Shown one piece after another: positions 11,601 through 20,402 of a DNA stretch of 64,000 bases. Numbering within the stretch: position 1 is the stretch's first letter; each line of letters opens with the position of its first letter. A model generated the notes under the pieces. The model made no database searches. It had not been told where the DNA came from and saw only the letters and a list, made by a program, of their open reading frames with translations. This DNA is from Manduca sexta (taxonomy: Eukaryota; Arthropoda; Insecta; Lepidoptera; Sphingidae): contig NC_051129.1 of the NCBI RefSeq assembly GCF_014839805.1, positions 4,468,920 to 4,532,919 on the forward strand, given 5' to 3'. The position numbers and the translations under genes are program-made.

Positions 11601-14600
11601 TGTGCGTGGAATGGTATTCTGTAAGCCAAATTTCTATAGTCCTAAACATGAGTTAAGTTACGTGCTTGTTACGCACTGTTAAAATAACGTGCGGGAGAAT
11701 AAGGCCCCTGACTCGATATGTTTGAGCTTAAGCTTGTCATCGATTAGGGTTAGAATTAAAAATAAATAGATATGACTATCGAGTTCTTAGTGATCAGCTT
11801 TGTGGAATTTATACCAAAGATTCTACAAAATTTTTGCTGGCAAGGATAACCTACAGCAACCTTATGTCATTAGAGACTTTCCCGCCCTCACACCCACCAC
11901 TACAACACCTGTAAGCCAGGATCAGCAGTGGTACGCATTTTATGATACCGAGCAGTGAAGCTCGGCGAGCCTCAGGGAAAACAATTTTTTTTTATCCCGC
12001 AACGAAATTAATGACATAGAAAGATAGGGAGTTCGAAATATAAATTGTTCACTAACCTTATATCATTACTATAATAATATAATAATAATAATAACCAGCC
12101 CAGTGCTATATACCACCCCACTGTTGGGCACGAACGTTCTCTTCTATTTACTAAGTATGTTATTCTAATTATCTATTTATTTGTTACCTTTCCAGTGTTT
12201 TCTCGTCGACTTCCTGAACTTCCCTCTCCGGCGAGGTCTCAAGCATTTCCCAGAAGTTGTCCAATCCATACACTGCAGAAAGAATTCACGTGAGAACAGT
12301 TCAAAAGCGTATAAAGATCATCGACAATGTTAACAACATCGAATAAATTAATGAAATTACTTTAAAATTTGTTTAGTTAAAAATTCTGCAGATAAATGTA
12401 TTACAACCGTAGTTAATTACTGTGAACTTTAAAGCAAGAATTAAAATTAATATTCTTTGAAACAAAACCTATTTCGTATTTAACATTTTTGAATTTTTAA
12501 TTTGCCGTTAAAAAAGTCGATGGATAAAATACTCCTCCCCCGAGACTTAGTCGGGATTCGTAACAGATGCAAACCATTTCTCATTAAAGTACAAACAAAT
12601 CAAGCTCTCATCGCGTTCGTATAGAAGCGTAATAACACATTACTACCTTTCATTTATTATCTAATGGCGTATGTTATAAGCGGTTATGACAAAAGTCTTT
12701 AAGACATCTCTGTGTACACGGAAAGCCCATCTAAGTTAAGCACACTCGACTCTATGACTTTTTTCATAAGCCCACAAAGTAAATAGCCGAGTGTTTACGA
12801 AGATATAACACCTTTTACCTTTTCTCTTGCTATTCATAAAAGGAATGAGTCTAAGGAGACATTTATTGAAGCGCGCATCAGTCCTACGTAAGATAAAAAT
12901 GTGGCATGTTCTTTGTATGGTTTTAATAAAGACTTTTTGCTTTTACCAACACTTTTTCGACACAAGCATATATACCAAGCAAGCGGTAATATTCGTGTGA
13001 AGTATATATGTAATTGTTTAAATGTTTGCATGTTTTAATAAGCTTTATTGCATTATTATGTTTCGAATATGTCACGTCCAGTCCCCTAGGATTTGATCGA
13101 TCCGTTTGAACAAACATATTCTTTAAGCCTTTTCTAATAACAACGATGTCACAATTTGTATTGTTTTCTTTTTTTATTGGAACTGAGATAATCTTGGCGA
13201 TACCTCCATCGATTTGTGGCAATTGGGTACGTTTCCCATACCCCCGGGCGATAAGAATGTTTGAGTTGGGCTTGAATGTGCCGCGTGTCACCCTGATCTC
13301 TTCTTCTGTCGAAATGCCAATTCATGTTCAAATATTGTTTTACCAACGCATTATTTGCCTTTTCATTAATAGAAGCTGCTTTTTCGCTATTTCGTTTTAT
13401 ACAACATTATAAGTTATTTAATGCTTTAAACAAAAATATTTTTAAGATTATTGTTTCAATGTAAATTATAAATGTGTCAACAAAAAGGCAGCTTACAAAA
13501 GCATGTTCATTAGTTTTATTTATTTCAATATATTTAATTCACTTCCCATTTATAGCACACAATCGTTAAAGCATTAGCACTGCCACCACAAGGCTTCCGT
13601 CAATTTTACCTTCGTCGTAGTTCTCTTCATTGCCGCTTCTTTTGCCAAAACGGGTGCTAACCAACAACTTGCTCTTAGGGTTAAACCATGGCCGAGGGGA
13701 CGTTGTAACTGTTTATATGTTATAAACCACAAAAACAACATTAATTTATATTTTCGTCTCTGGGTATAGAGGTTATGTTTGTATTAATTGTGTTTGTATT
13801 GTCTGTTTGGTTTTATGATAGAGACCAGTCGCTAGGTCTTTCGATTTCATGCAATACTTCGGATTGTCTCAATATTCCAAAGTTGCATTTGAGAGAACAT
13901 GTCAATCGGAGTTCAAGCAATTATGATTCATTTTATAAATAACTTTGTCTCACGACCAATTTCTGTGTCAGTATCAGTTAAAGTTACTGTGGCTTTTAGT
14001 TTAGCGTTTACATTAACAGTTAATGGTAAAACTGGCTATGAGTTTCTATAGAAAAGTTAAATCCAGCTTAACCCTTCACACATGTTCTCTCTAAGTAACG
14101 CTTTGCTGGACGCACGAACCAATTTCGAACACTAACAAGATTCCGATCCTCCACAAACACGTTGCAAAGCGAGACGGCTTTCTTCCAACCCATGTAAGGC
14201 TTCGACAACCAGTACCAAATGGATGTTCTCTTTTATTTCGTGTCACATATTGTGGTCGAATTACTGACGAGAAACCTTAAGCGAACTGTTTTCTCGGTCA
14301 AGATGTTACGAAACTTCGAAAGACTATACAATGCACTTTAAATGAACTGAAAATGTACACTTAAATTTAAATTTTCCTTGCTCTTCTATCTTTATAGTAG
14401 CAAACCTAAATCCATACTTAGAAAATTATAGTATTCTTTTCAAACTTAATTGATGTTTTCCCTACTATTTGGTTTTTCGTCAGAAATTAGACCGACAAGC
14501 TGACTGCATAGTCGGATATTAACGTCTTAAAGTCACGGGTTCTTTATCCCGGGTTCTTATACCTTCGTTGCCATACTGCGATGCCCTTTTACCGAAATCC

Positions 14601-16751
14601 CTTGCGATTCCAACAGTGGGGCTCTTAAATGTAGGCGTGCCGCGATTAGGTCGCGCGGATGGTGCCTGATGATCTACGTCGCCTTTAGGAATAATGAACA
14701 TAAATAAACGCAAATGATTAAAGGGATTGTTATTTACGTACCAAAATACAAGACCTTAATGATTTCTTATGTTTACGCGAATGTTAGACATTGAAATTAA
14801 ACTACTTTTCGGATTCTATCGCGGTTTTTTATATTTTAGTTTTCTCCCGACGTTTCAAAGACTTTGCAGCCTTCAGCCCAGTGACCATGAAGGCTTCTTC
14901 TACGGAACTACGTTTCACACAGAACGTTCTATGCTAAAGATAATATTTGTATGCCCTCATCCATGTTTTCGTGAATTTCGAGGCATTTGAGTCTGCATGT
15001 TCTCTCTATAATTTTACTTATACTATTATTTAACTTTCATAAAACTATATGATTATAGTTTTATTATACTATAAATATGTTTTCTAGCCTCGAAAATTAT
15101 TCTTTTATATTACTTTTGCCTTCGAAATATGACTTGGGAAAATCGACAGCACAGAAAAGTAGTTTAACTTCAATACAAGACCTTTTCGAAATTTTTGATT
15201 AACTAACAATCAAATGCGAGTGAGACATCGATAACTCCTAAATATAATTCGAAGATCTTCACGAATTCGAACTAAGCAACTTTACGAATGATGCTCAATT
15301 TGACAAAGAGTAATGCTCGTCGCGAAGTTATAATGCGTAGAAATGTCGAAATAATCAAATTACAATGTTAACAATCAAACTTACAAGACGAAAGTAAAAC
15401 AAACTTGCGCGAACAATTGTCGGGTTATTTGAATTTCAATAAAGGGGAACGGTTTTATTCGCGTTTTATGCGGCCCATTAGAGTTGTTGGTTATGTTGAC
15501 AGTACAAGATGAATGTTTTTAGAGATTGCCTACTTTTGAGGATATGCAAAAGAAGAACAAAGTTTTGATTGCATAGCTTAGAGTAACAAAAACTTTTCTA
15601 ATTTTTTTTTTGCACTGTAGAATATTCAAAATTTACGGTAATTGTCGTTGTATTTTATTTGAAATCATCACTTTGTTATCTATACTAATGTATTATACTA
15701 TGATAATTAATAAATTTAAAAATGTTATTGTCTCTTTTAATAATCTTTATAATATCCATTTCCGTATCTAGCAAACATTTCATGAAATCATGTGTTAGTC
15801 ACAACAAATTTTAAACTGACATTATGGTATATTCACAGAATTATTTCAATAAATCAAATATATTTTCGCAAGTTAATGCCACACGACACGCGTGGTCTGA
15901 AATAAAACATTCGTTTAGCTCATAAAACGCGTCTATGTAACAAAATCAGTAGAAAATATTAAGTATAAAGATTATACGTTACATGAAACTATACAGGAAT
16001 TGAAACATATCTTTTATTAAAACATACATTACGCTGGCATACTTTTACAAGGTTCAATTAAATTATGTATCACATGATAAATGTTTTTTCAGTAAAAAAT
16101 AAATCCGTAACCCCGTAAGATATTCCAAGAGAGAGCCATTAACTTATTTATTACATTCTTTTTTACATTTTTACTAACATGAAAAATTAAATCTCATTTT
16201 TCCTAGATAAATAAAAATTAACCCAAAACTTTATAATATTGAATCAGCGATGTATTCATTATAAAGGAAGGTAAATGAGCCGATAAGTCACGTATAACCA
16301 CGCTGGATTACGCCCACTTATGCTGGCAGAAAAACGAATACGTTGCCGACCTTTACATTGGGGGATTAGGGACTTAATAGAAGCAAATAATTTGTGGGAC
16401 CTATCGCAAAATTATCAAGACCTTATTTACAAATAGTTTATATAGATATCGATAATCTACGCTTATAACAATTAACAGTATGTAATTAACGTTGATTGAT
16501 TTTATCAGTCAGTTATAATAATATCGATAATTCTGGAAAATTTTAGAACAAAGTATAAACTTAAACTCACGTTCGGCACGGGGGTGGGGCCTGTCGCGCT
16601 TTCCGAAGCCCCTGGCAGTCATCATCTCGACGTTCTTAAAGCCGCGCGTGGGTCGCTGTTGCTTGGTCCTCGTGAGCCGCACGTCGGGCGCGCCCTCCGC
16701 CAAGCAGAGGCACACAGCCACGATCACCGCCAGTTGCATTGTCAGATTCAT
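5626..16751 (-). CDS. AT: Allatotropin neuropeptide precursor (multi-exon, basal isoform 131 aa)
   Basis: This encodes the secreted precursor of allatotropin, a neuropeptide that stimulates juvenile hormone synthesis and acts as a myo- and cardio-stimulator in moths (family knowledge). The basal CDS joins, on the minus strand, 16751-16571, 12272-12188, 7247-7160 and 5667-5626: 396 nt, 131 codons plus TAA. Residues 1-20 form a hydrophobic signal peptide. R33-P-T-R36 precedes the mature peptide [13 protein letters not shown] (37-49). Gly50 is the amide donor and Lys51-Arg52 the dibasic cleavage site. The remaining 79 residues are acidic and end in an EF-hand-like loop (115-126). All junctions are GT/AG and frame-consistent (phases 1, 2, 0). 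The peptide matches Manduca-type allatotropin exactly, so the identification is secure. Three ATL cassettes can be inserted between codons 60 and 61. No frameshifts or internal stops were found. Confidence 0.95.
7160..7247 (-). CDS. AT: Allatotropin exon 4 (E-helix side of EF-hand-like motif)
   Basis: An 88-nt exon. The acceptor is TTTTGTTCCAG (AG at 7249-7248); the donor is CAG|GTAATG (GT at 7159-7158). It encodes [17 protein letters not shown], then [13 protein letters not shown] (residues 89-118), ending in phase 0. The final residues D115, N117 and Q118 are the first part of an EF-hand loop that continues in exon 5. Confidence 0.95.
7371..7662 (+). mobile_element. SINE-A, degraded copy in AT intron 4
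   Basis: Recognisable by 'gcggtcatagcgtagttggg' at the head, 'cagtgaagaaaaatcatcacgagg' mid-element and 'ggaggcccgt...caatataatataatacggggct' at the tail. It lies between exons 4 and 3 in antisense orientation relative to AT. Confidence 0.7.
9183..9354 (+). mobile_element. MITE-C copy
   Basis: Begins ccagtggcaaagggtctatataa and ends 'tttcacccttcgccactgc', an imperfect terminal inverted repeat (agtggc...gccact). Internal 'tttgcagaccg' and 'gggttccctttt' motifs are shared with copies at 43012, 43840, 44475 and 49668. Confidence 0.65.
10546..10809. repeat. Arm A of long inverted repeat flanking AT cassettes
   Basis: 264 bp nearly identical (my estimate about 93-95%, a few small indels) to the reverse complement of 14898-15154. 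Matching landmarks include ctgtgctgtcgattttccca, attcacgaaaacatggatga and cgttctgtgtgaaacgtagt. It lies downstream of exon 3 in the AT transcript. Confidence 0.93.
11021..11234 (+). repeat. Repeat family D copy
   Basis: Begins 'ggtaggatatattttatatccgc', continues with 'gatagcgaccaccgtacacaagg' and 'gggatcagcctat', and ends near 'tccacttactatcagaggcagtgg'. Four copies occur in the window (also 19421, 25395, 38785). Not classified; no tRNA-like head or ORF. Confidence 0.8.
11242..11420 (+). mobile_element. MITE-E copy 1
   Basis: 179 bp with terminal inverted repeats agggcccttattctgtat / gatagagaataaggcct. Internally 'gtgtaaacgcgtaacgcggc' and 'gtgcgtggaatggtattctg'. A second copy in the same orientation lies ~115 bp away. 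Confidence 0.8.
11537..11707 (+). mobile_element. MITE-E copy 2
   Basis: 171 bp, about 93% identical by eye to copy 1, with the same termini (gggcccttattctg ... gagaataaggccc). The shared internal sequence is unbroken; 'gatgcgttgtg' is replaced by 'gagttaag'. Confidence 0.8.
11871..12060 (+). repeat. Repeat family F copy
   Basis: Starts gagactttcccgccctcaca, then 'gtaagccaggatcagcagtgg' and 'cgagcagtgaagctcg', a small palindrome. Other copies are at 18896-19065 (+) and 52036-52150 (-). It ends ~130 nt from the exon 3 donor. A minus-oriented SINE-A tail fragment follows at 12070-12160. Confidence 0.7.
12188..12272 (-). CDS. AT: Allatotropin exon 3 (shared C-terminal propeptide)
   Basis: An 85-nt exon. 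The acceptor is TTTCTGCAG (AG at 12274-12273); the donor is GAAAG|GTAACA (GT at 12187-12186). It completes codon 61 (CTG, Leu, after exon 2; GTG, Val, after a cassette) and continues [17 protein letters not shown] and on to EKTLE. It ends in phase 2. This acidic, tryptophan-containing segment is a conserved part of lepidopteran AT precursors. Skipping it together with all cassettes would break the frame. Confidence 0.95.
13204..13305 (-). CDS. AT: Cassette exon encoding ATL peptide [20 protein letters not shown]
   Basis: A 102-nt (34-codon) cassette. The acceptor is TTTCGACAG (AG at 13307-13306); the donor is GGAG|GTATCG (GT at 13203-13202). An in-frame TGA just upstream forces an acceptor here, and this is the only AG that gives the required phase. 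It encodes [19 protein letters not shown] and GKR. The open frame continues past the donor into the intron; that extension is not taken as coding. Confidence 0.9.
13306..14562 (-). other. Introns separating the three ATL cassettes
   Basis: Non-coding spacers of about 850 bp (14562-13709) and 300 bp (13609-13306). 14080-14250 is a GC-richer patch with a 42-codon minus-strand ORF but no GKR site or matching splice phase, so no fourth cassette is proposed. Nothing else recognisable. Confidence 0.5.
13610..13708 (-). CDS. AT: Cassette exon encoding ATL peptide [20 protein letters not shown]
   Basis: A 99-nt (33-codon) cassette. The acceptor is ATATAAACAG (AG at 13710-13709); the donor is GAAG|GTAAAA (GT at 13609-13608). 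Phase is 1 at both ends. It encodes TTSPR followed by [15 protein letters not shown] and GKR, then an acidic tail SGNEENYDE. Unlike AT and the other two ATL peptides there is no R-x-x-R before the peptide; the nearest basic residue is an Arg followed by Pro, so the N-terminus of the mature peptide is uncertain. Confidence 0.9.
14563..14682 (-). CDS. AT: Cassette exon encoding ATL peptide [21 protein letters not shown]
   Basis: A 120-nt (40-codon) alternative exon. The acceptor is a pyrimidine-rich run ending CTAAAG (AG at 14684-14683); the donor is GAAG|GTATAA (GT at 14562-14561). It starts with two bases that complete a codon and ends with one, so inclusion keeps the frame. The product carries R-P-N-R, then [16 protein letters not shown], then GKR for amidation and dibasic cleavage. 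Lepidopteran AT genes are known to make such ATL peptides by alternative splicing. A less likely acceptor 14 nt further in (GTAG) is also in phase. Confidence 0.9.
14800..14897 (+). repeat. Repeat family G core (Penelope-like-element type, tentative)
   Basis: Contains 'ctatcgcggttttttatatt', 'ctcccgacgtttc' and 'agactttgcagcc'. The same core occurs at 17117-17235 and 53985-54080. 'cgaaacgtcggga' (minus strand) is reminiscent of Penelope-like element ends, but that is memory-based inference. Confidence 0.5.
14898..15154. repeat. Arm B of long inverted repeat flanking AT cassettes
   Basis: The reverse-complement partner of 10546-10809. It lies in the intron between exon 2 and the first ATL cassette, next to a 'cgacgtttcaaagactttgcagcc' repeat core (14800-14897) that arm A lacks. 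The two arms bracket about 4.1 kb with all three cassettes and exon 3. Confidence 0.93.
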
Positions 16752-16753
16752 TT
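16571..16753 (-). CDS. AT: Allatotropin exon 2: signal peptide and mature AT peptide
   Basis: The acceptor is TTTGTTTCAG (AG at 16755-16754) and the donor is GAAC|GTGAGT (GT at 16570-16569). The start codon is 16751-16749, two bases into the exon. It encodes 60 residues plus one base (C) of codon 61: signal peptide 1-20, propeptide 21-36 ending in RPTR, mature [13 protein letters not shown], then GKR and a short linker. The exon ends in phase 1, the same phase as all three cassettes. The acceptor is separated from a SINE by only ~20 nt. Confidence 0.96.
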
Positions 16754-16793
16754 CTGAAACAAAATAATATTTATATAATAATAATAATATCAG
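16754..16793 (-). promoter_or_regulatory. 3' splice site of exon 2 with SINE-derived candidate branch point
   Basis: The AG lies at 16755-16754. Upstream there is only a short T-rich tract, an 11-bp target-site copy (16764-16774) and then the SINE tail. The best branch-site match (yUnAy) nearby is CTGAT at 16793-16789, inside the conserved SINE 3' end, with its A 36 nt upstream of the AG's G. The AT-rich tail between them offers no equally good match. Confidence 0.45.
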
Positions 16794-17106
16794 CCCTGTA
16801 TTATACACTTGCCCACTGCTGAGCACGGGCCTCCTCTACTACTGAAAGGTATTAGGCCTTAGTCCACCACGCTGGCCTAGTGCGAATTGGTAGACTTCCC
16901 ACACCTTCGAAATTCCTATAGAGAACTTCTCAGATGTGCAGGTTTCCTCACAATGTTTTCCTTCACCGATAAAGCGAACGATAAATTCACAAGGAATACA
17001 CACATGATTTAAGAAAAGTCAGAGGTGTGTGCCCTTGGGATTTGAACCTGCGGACATTCGTCTTGGCAGTCCGTTCCACACCCAACTAGGCTATCGCCGC
17101 TATTAG
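16775..17106 (-). mobile_element. SINE-A inserted next to the exon 2 acceptor
   Basis: Full-length SINE-A on the same strand as AT: head with TAGCCTAGTTGGG and GGTTCAAATCCC, tail TACAGGGCTGAT plus (ATT)n. The 11-bp ATAATATTTAT at 16764-16774 and 17107-17117 is a perfect target-site duplication. The tail points at, and lies about 20 nt from, the AT exon 2 acceptor. Confidence 0.93.
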
Positions 17107-17116
17107 ATAATATTTA

Positions 17117-17235
17117 TTGAGCATTAAAATTAAACTATGTTTCGGATATTATCGCGGTTTTTATATTTTAATTTTCTCCCGACCTTTCGAAGACTTTGCA
17201 GCCTACGTGGTCACGGGAGGTTTAATTTTAATGTC
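17117..17235 (+). repeat. Repeat family G core, second copy
   Basis: 'ttatcgcggtttttatattt', 'ctcccgacctttcgaagact' and 'gtggtcacgggagg' match the cores at 14800 and 53985. Confidence 0.55.
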
Positions 17236-18347
17236 TAAAATTCGCGAAAACATAAGAAATCATTATATGTGGAGTATCTTGATTGAAGAAACAATTGTAA
17301 TATTTTAAATTTCTCATCAAACTGCTAACACATACTTGTGATAATTTTCCTCTAAAATTACTTAATATAAATTTACTTACATCGCAAAGTGATTTACGTA
17401 AAAAAATATATAATTAATATGCTCAGTCAATTGGAAAATGGAAAGAAAATGGTGGGAATATTCACAAAATTATTATTGTAATATCTTCATAATATCGCCA
17501 TTAACATCTCAGATATTAAAATAGAGCAATACATAACTAAATTAAAAAGTTTTGAAATATATCTATACCTAGAGGCGTTCAACTTTCAAGATTATTAAAG
17601 AGAAGAAACTTCAGTGGTTGTAGTTAACATACTTGCAATGAAGTTATTAGAGAAAGCAATAAGTTCTGAAATTGCGCAAAACGAATCTTCAATATCAAGC
17701 CGGTTTTTTTCAAATTAATTTTATTCATAGAATAACACAAATAAATTAACAATAAGAATTACATTAATAAAACACTTCATTTGATTACTTTTATATTTAG
17801 TCATGTTATAATGTATACCACGGATATTTTTTATCTGATAAATGAAAAATTGGCTCTCAAACAGCTTTTCTTGGAAATAACACAATTTGTTCTAATGTGA
17901 AAACATGGACTTTTCCATTAAATAATACGAGAGAAGCAGTGTGTCCAATAATTTAGTTATCGGATTCTTGCGGAGTGGCCAAAGCGTCGACAATGCCATT
18001 GTAGTTTTATGAATAGTGACACTTTGAGGTTATCATTTGTTCTACCTTCCTAGTTTTAACAGCATTATCTTAGTACAATAACTGGAATATTATTTACAGC
18101 ATTAGTCTGTAGGAATAAGTTAACGAACATATATTTTTGCAATATAATTGTGTTTTATGTCATTTTTTCGAAAACACAAATTATTGACTTCAAGCCTGAC
18201 TTGCTATGTCAAAAAATTGTGTGAAAATGCTTTGGGCGCGCCCGTTTTGGTTTTTCATTTTTAAGTTGTAATTGCCAGTACCAGGAATTACTTGTAATTT
18301 TCACCACCATAGGTATGGTAAGAGTTTTTTTTTCCTGGTAACATTTG

Positions 18348-18545
18348 TTAACCTTTCTCGCGACTTCGCCCGCGAGTATACGTTTTCCTGTATAAAAGTC
18401 TTGCTACATATTTAATTTCGGAGAAAAAAGTAGCCTATGTCCTTCCCTGGGCCTCAAACTGTCACCGTACCAAATCTCAACGAAACCCATTCCGTAATGA
18501 TTGAGTTATCGCATTCAGACTGACTCGACTAAGGACTATGTTTTA
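18348..18545 (+). mobile_element. Helitron-like/Lep-type repeat fragment
   Basis: 'tctcgcgacttcgcccgcg', then 'aaaagtagcctatgtccttccc' and 'ccaaatctcaacgaaaccc' follow the usual order of this common moth repeat. Related copies are at 21688, 26447 and 51200. Confidence 0.6.
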
Positions 18546-18895
18546 TAATATGTAAGATGCATCTAGTTTCGAAGAAATTCTATCGATTCCTAAAGATGAT
18601 TTAACAACACTTGAGACTGCAATCGATGCCTTCGCGAAGCCCTAATCCATCGCTAATCTTAAGCTTTCTTAAGAATCGCATTACTATGTACGGAACTGTT
18701 TATCTTTAGAACAAGAACCTCATTCAATGTCATTCTCGTAATTAAGGCCTCTTGTAAATAAAATGAGCCGTATTCAAACTAAGTTTAAGATCAAATTCAT
18801 GCAGAATTTCAATAACCATAGAACGTATTGTAGCAATTATAATTATGCTACATTAATGAATCTGAAATTCTTGTTTCTTTGAAGGCACGAATGGA

Positions 18896-19065
18896 ATAGA
18901 GACTTTGCCGCCCTCACACCCACCACTACAACTCCTGTAAGCCAGGATCAGCAGTGGCACGCATTATGACACCAAGCAGTGAAGCTCGTCTCGCAACGAA
19001 ATTAATCACATAGAAAGATGGGGAGCAGTTGGAAATATTAATAGTCCACTAACCTTATGAAATTA
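18896..19065 (+). repeat. Repeat family F, second copy
   Basis: Starts tagagactttgccgccctca and shares 'cacccaccactacaac', 'gtaagccaggatcagcagtgg' and 'caagcagtgaagctcg' with 11871-12060. Confidence 0.7.
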
Positions 19066-19420
19066 GTATAATTATACCAGCACAGTCTTAGAGACAACAG
19101 ATTTGTCACCATCTAAACGAATATCGAATGGAATAATTAGAAAAACGATGGTATATAAATTAATGCAATTATTGAATACACGCTTCAGTCACTCTTATAA
19201 GACAAAATACTGTTTCCCGATCGATGTCTATTTATTTAATATTATTGCTTTTTACGCATGAAAGTAACAAAAGAATTTCATCAAGGAAGAATTTGTCGAC
19301 AAATAAATGGAAAGGCTTAAATCGGATCAGAAAACTCTGGAATTTATATTTCATTACTGAACTTGTATTGCGCTAAGTATGCTTTAAATTAATCACATTA
19401 GCCCATTCAGGTAATACTTT

Positions 19421-19650
19421 AGCTGGTGGTAGGATATATTTTATATCCGCCTGGATAGCGGACACCGTACAGAAGGCATTAAATCCCGCCATAGTGGCCT
19501 ATGTAAATGTGTGACATTCCGGGATCAGCCTGTGTATATCCGGTTCCAACAGGCCGGCATAATTGTGTCCACTGAGGGGTATTCATTTATCGTCAGTTGA
19601 CATTTTATTGGACCGCACTCCACTTACAATCAAAGCAATGAAGTGACATT
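19421..19650 (+). repeat. Repeat family D, second copy
   Basis: Starts agctggtggtaggatatatt; shares 'gggatcagcctgtg', 'ggttccaacaggccggcataa' and the 'ccgcactccacttacaatca' end with the copy at 11021. Confidence 0.8.
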
Positions 19651-20363
19651 GCCGCTCTCGCATAAAAAAAACAGCAAGTTAATAAAACAAAATATAATTA
19701 TACCACTGTAGAAATTAAAATTAATGGGAATTTAATAATAACTACATTACTATTGTCTCTACAATTATTCTGTATCAGTAAAGCCTTTACATTTTTAAAA
19801 GAAATCATTGATTAGTTGTTTGTAAGCAGACATTAAAGTAAAGGTCGTAATGGAGTCATTTGTATTCACAATGAAAGCATTACGGACAGTAATAGGCTAA
19901 AACCTTTTTATGCGTGTAGTACCATTAGTGTAAATCTCTAAGTAATGACACCAATTAAGAGTAAAATTAGAATAATTTGAAATAATTAGCCCTATATTGT
20001 ATACTGTTCTACTACTGGGCGCGGTCCTCCTTTACTACTGGGAGGGACTAGGCTTCAGTCATCACGCTAAATAGATCGTTAAAAATATATTGAATAAAAA
20101 TAAACATATATTAACCCTATCAAAGGAATTTAAACACCTAAGTCAAAATATATGTCTACTAAACATTTCCCCACAGGTATTGATGTCGCAAGCAATTCCT
20201 AAAATAAACAGCCCCTTAACAGCTGGACTTTGCACTTTCGTAAATTTCAATATTGAAGATGTGAAATACGTTCGAAAAGTATTAATAAGTAACTTCCAAG
20301 GCTTCCATGGGGCGAGGAAAACCTTTAAAAAATCTACGTCATAAGAAGTTTGTATGCTTGTAT

Positions 20364-20402
20364 TATAGCCTTATTTAACACAATAGTTAAATAAAGGCTA
20401 TA
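20364..20402. repeat. Short inverted repeat
   Basis: tatagccttatttaac (20364-20379) pairs with 20386-20402, with one bulged base and a 6-nt loop. It lies 20 nt after an 84-codon ORF (20090-20344) that shows no recognisable domain. Confidence 0.7.

Larger units (their letters stand above)
7248..12187 (-). other. AT intron between exons 3 and 4; contents
   Basis: About 4.9 kb holding a degraded SINE-A (7371-7662), a helitron-like tail (8640-8760), MITE-C (9183-9354), the long inverted-repeat arm A (10546-10809), repeat family D (11021-11234), two tandem MITE-E copies (11242-11707) and repeat family F (11871-12060). 7670-8640 and 9400-10540 show nothing recognisable. Confidence 0.6.

Noticed and set aside
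12923..13203. Open frame continuing past the third ATL cassette ([14 protein letters not shown]...)
   Set aside because: It follows a GT donor in the correct phase and loses all neuropeptide character; treated as intronic read-through.
14080..14250. Possible fourth ATL cassette (42-codon ORF including VRPAKR)
   Set aside because: No amidation Gly before the dibasic site, no matching phase-1 splice sites, no AT-like C-terminus.
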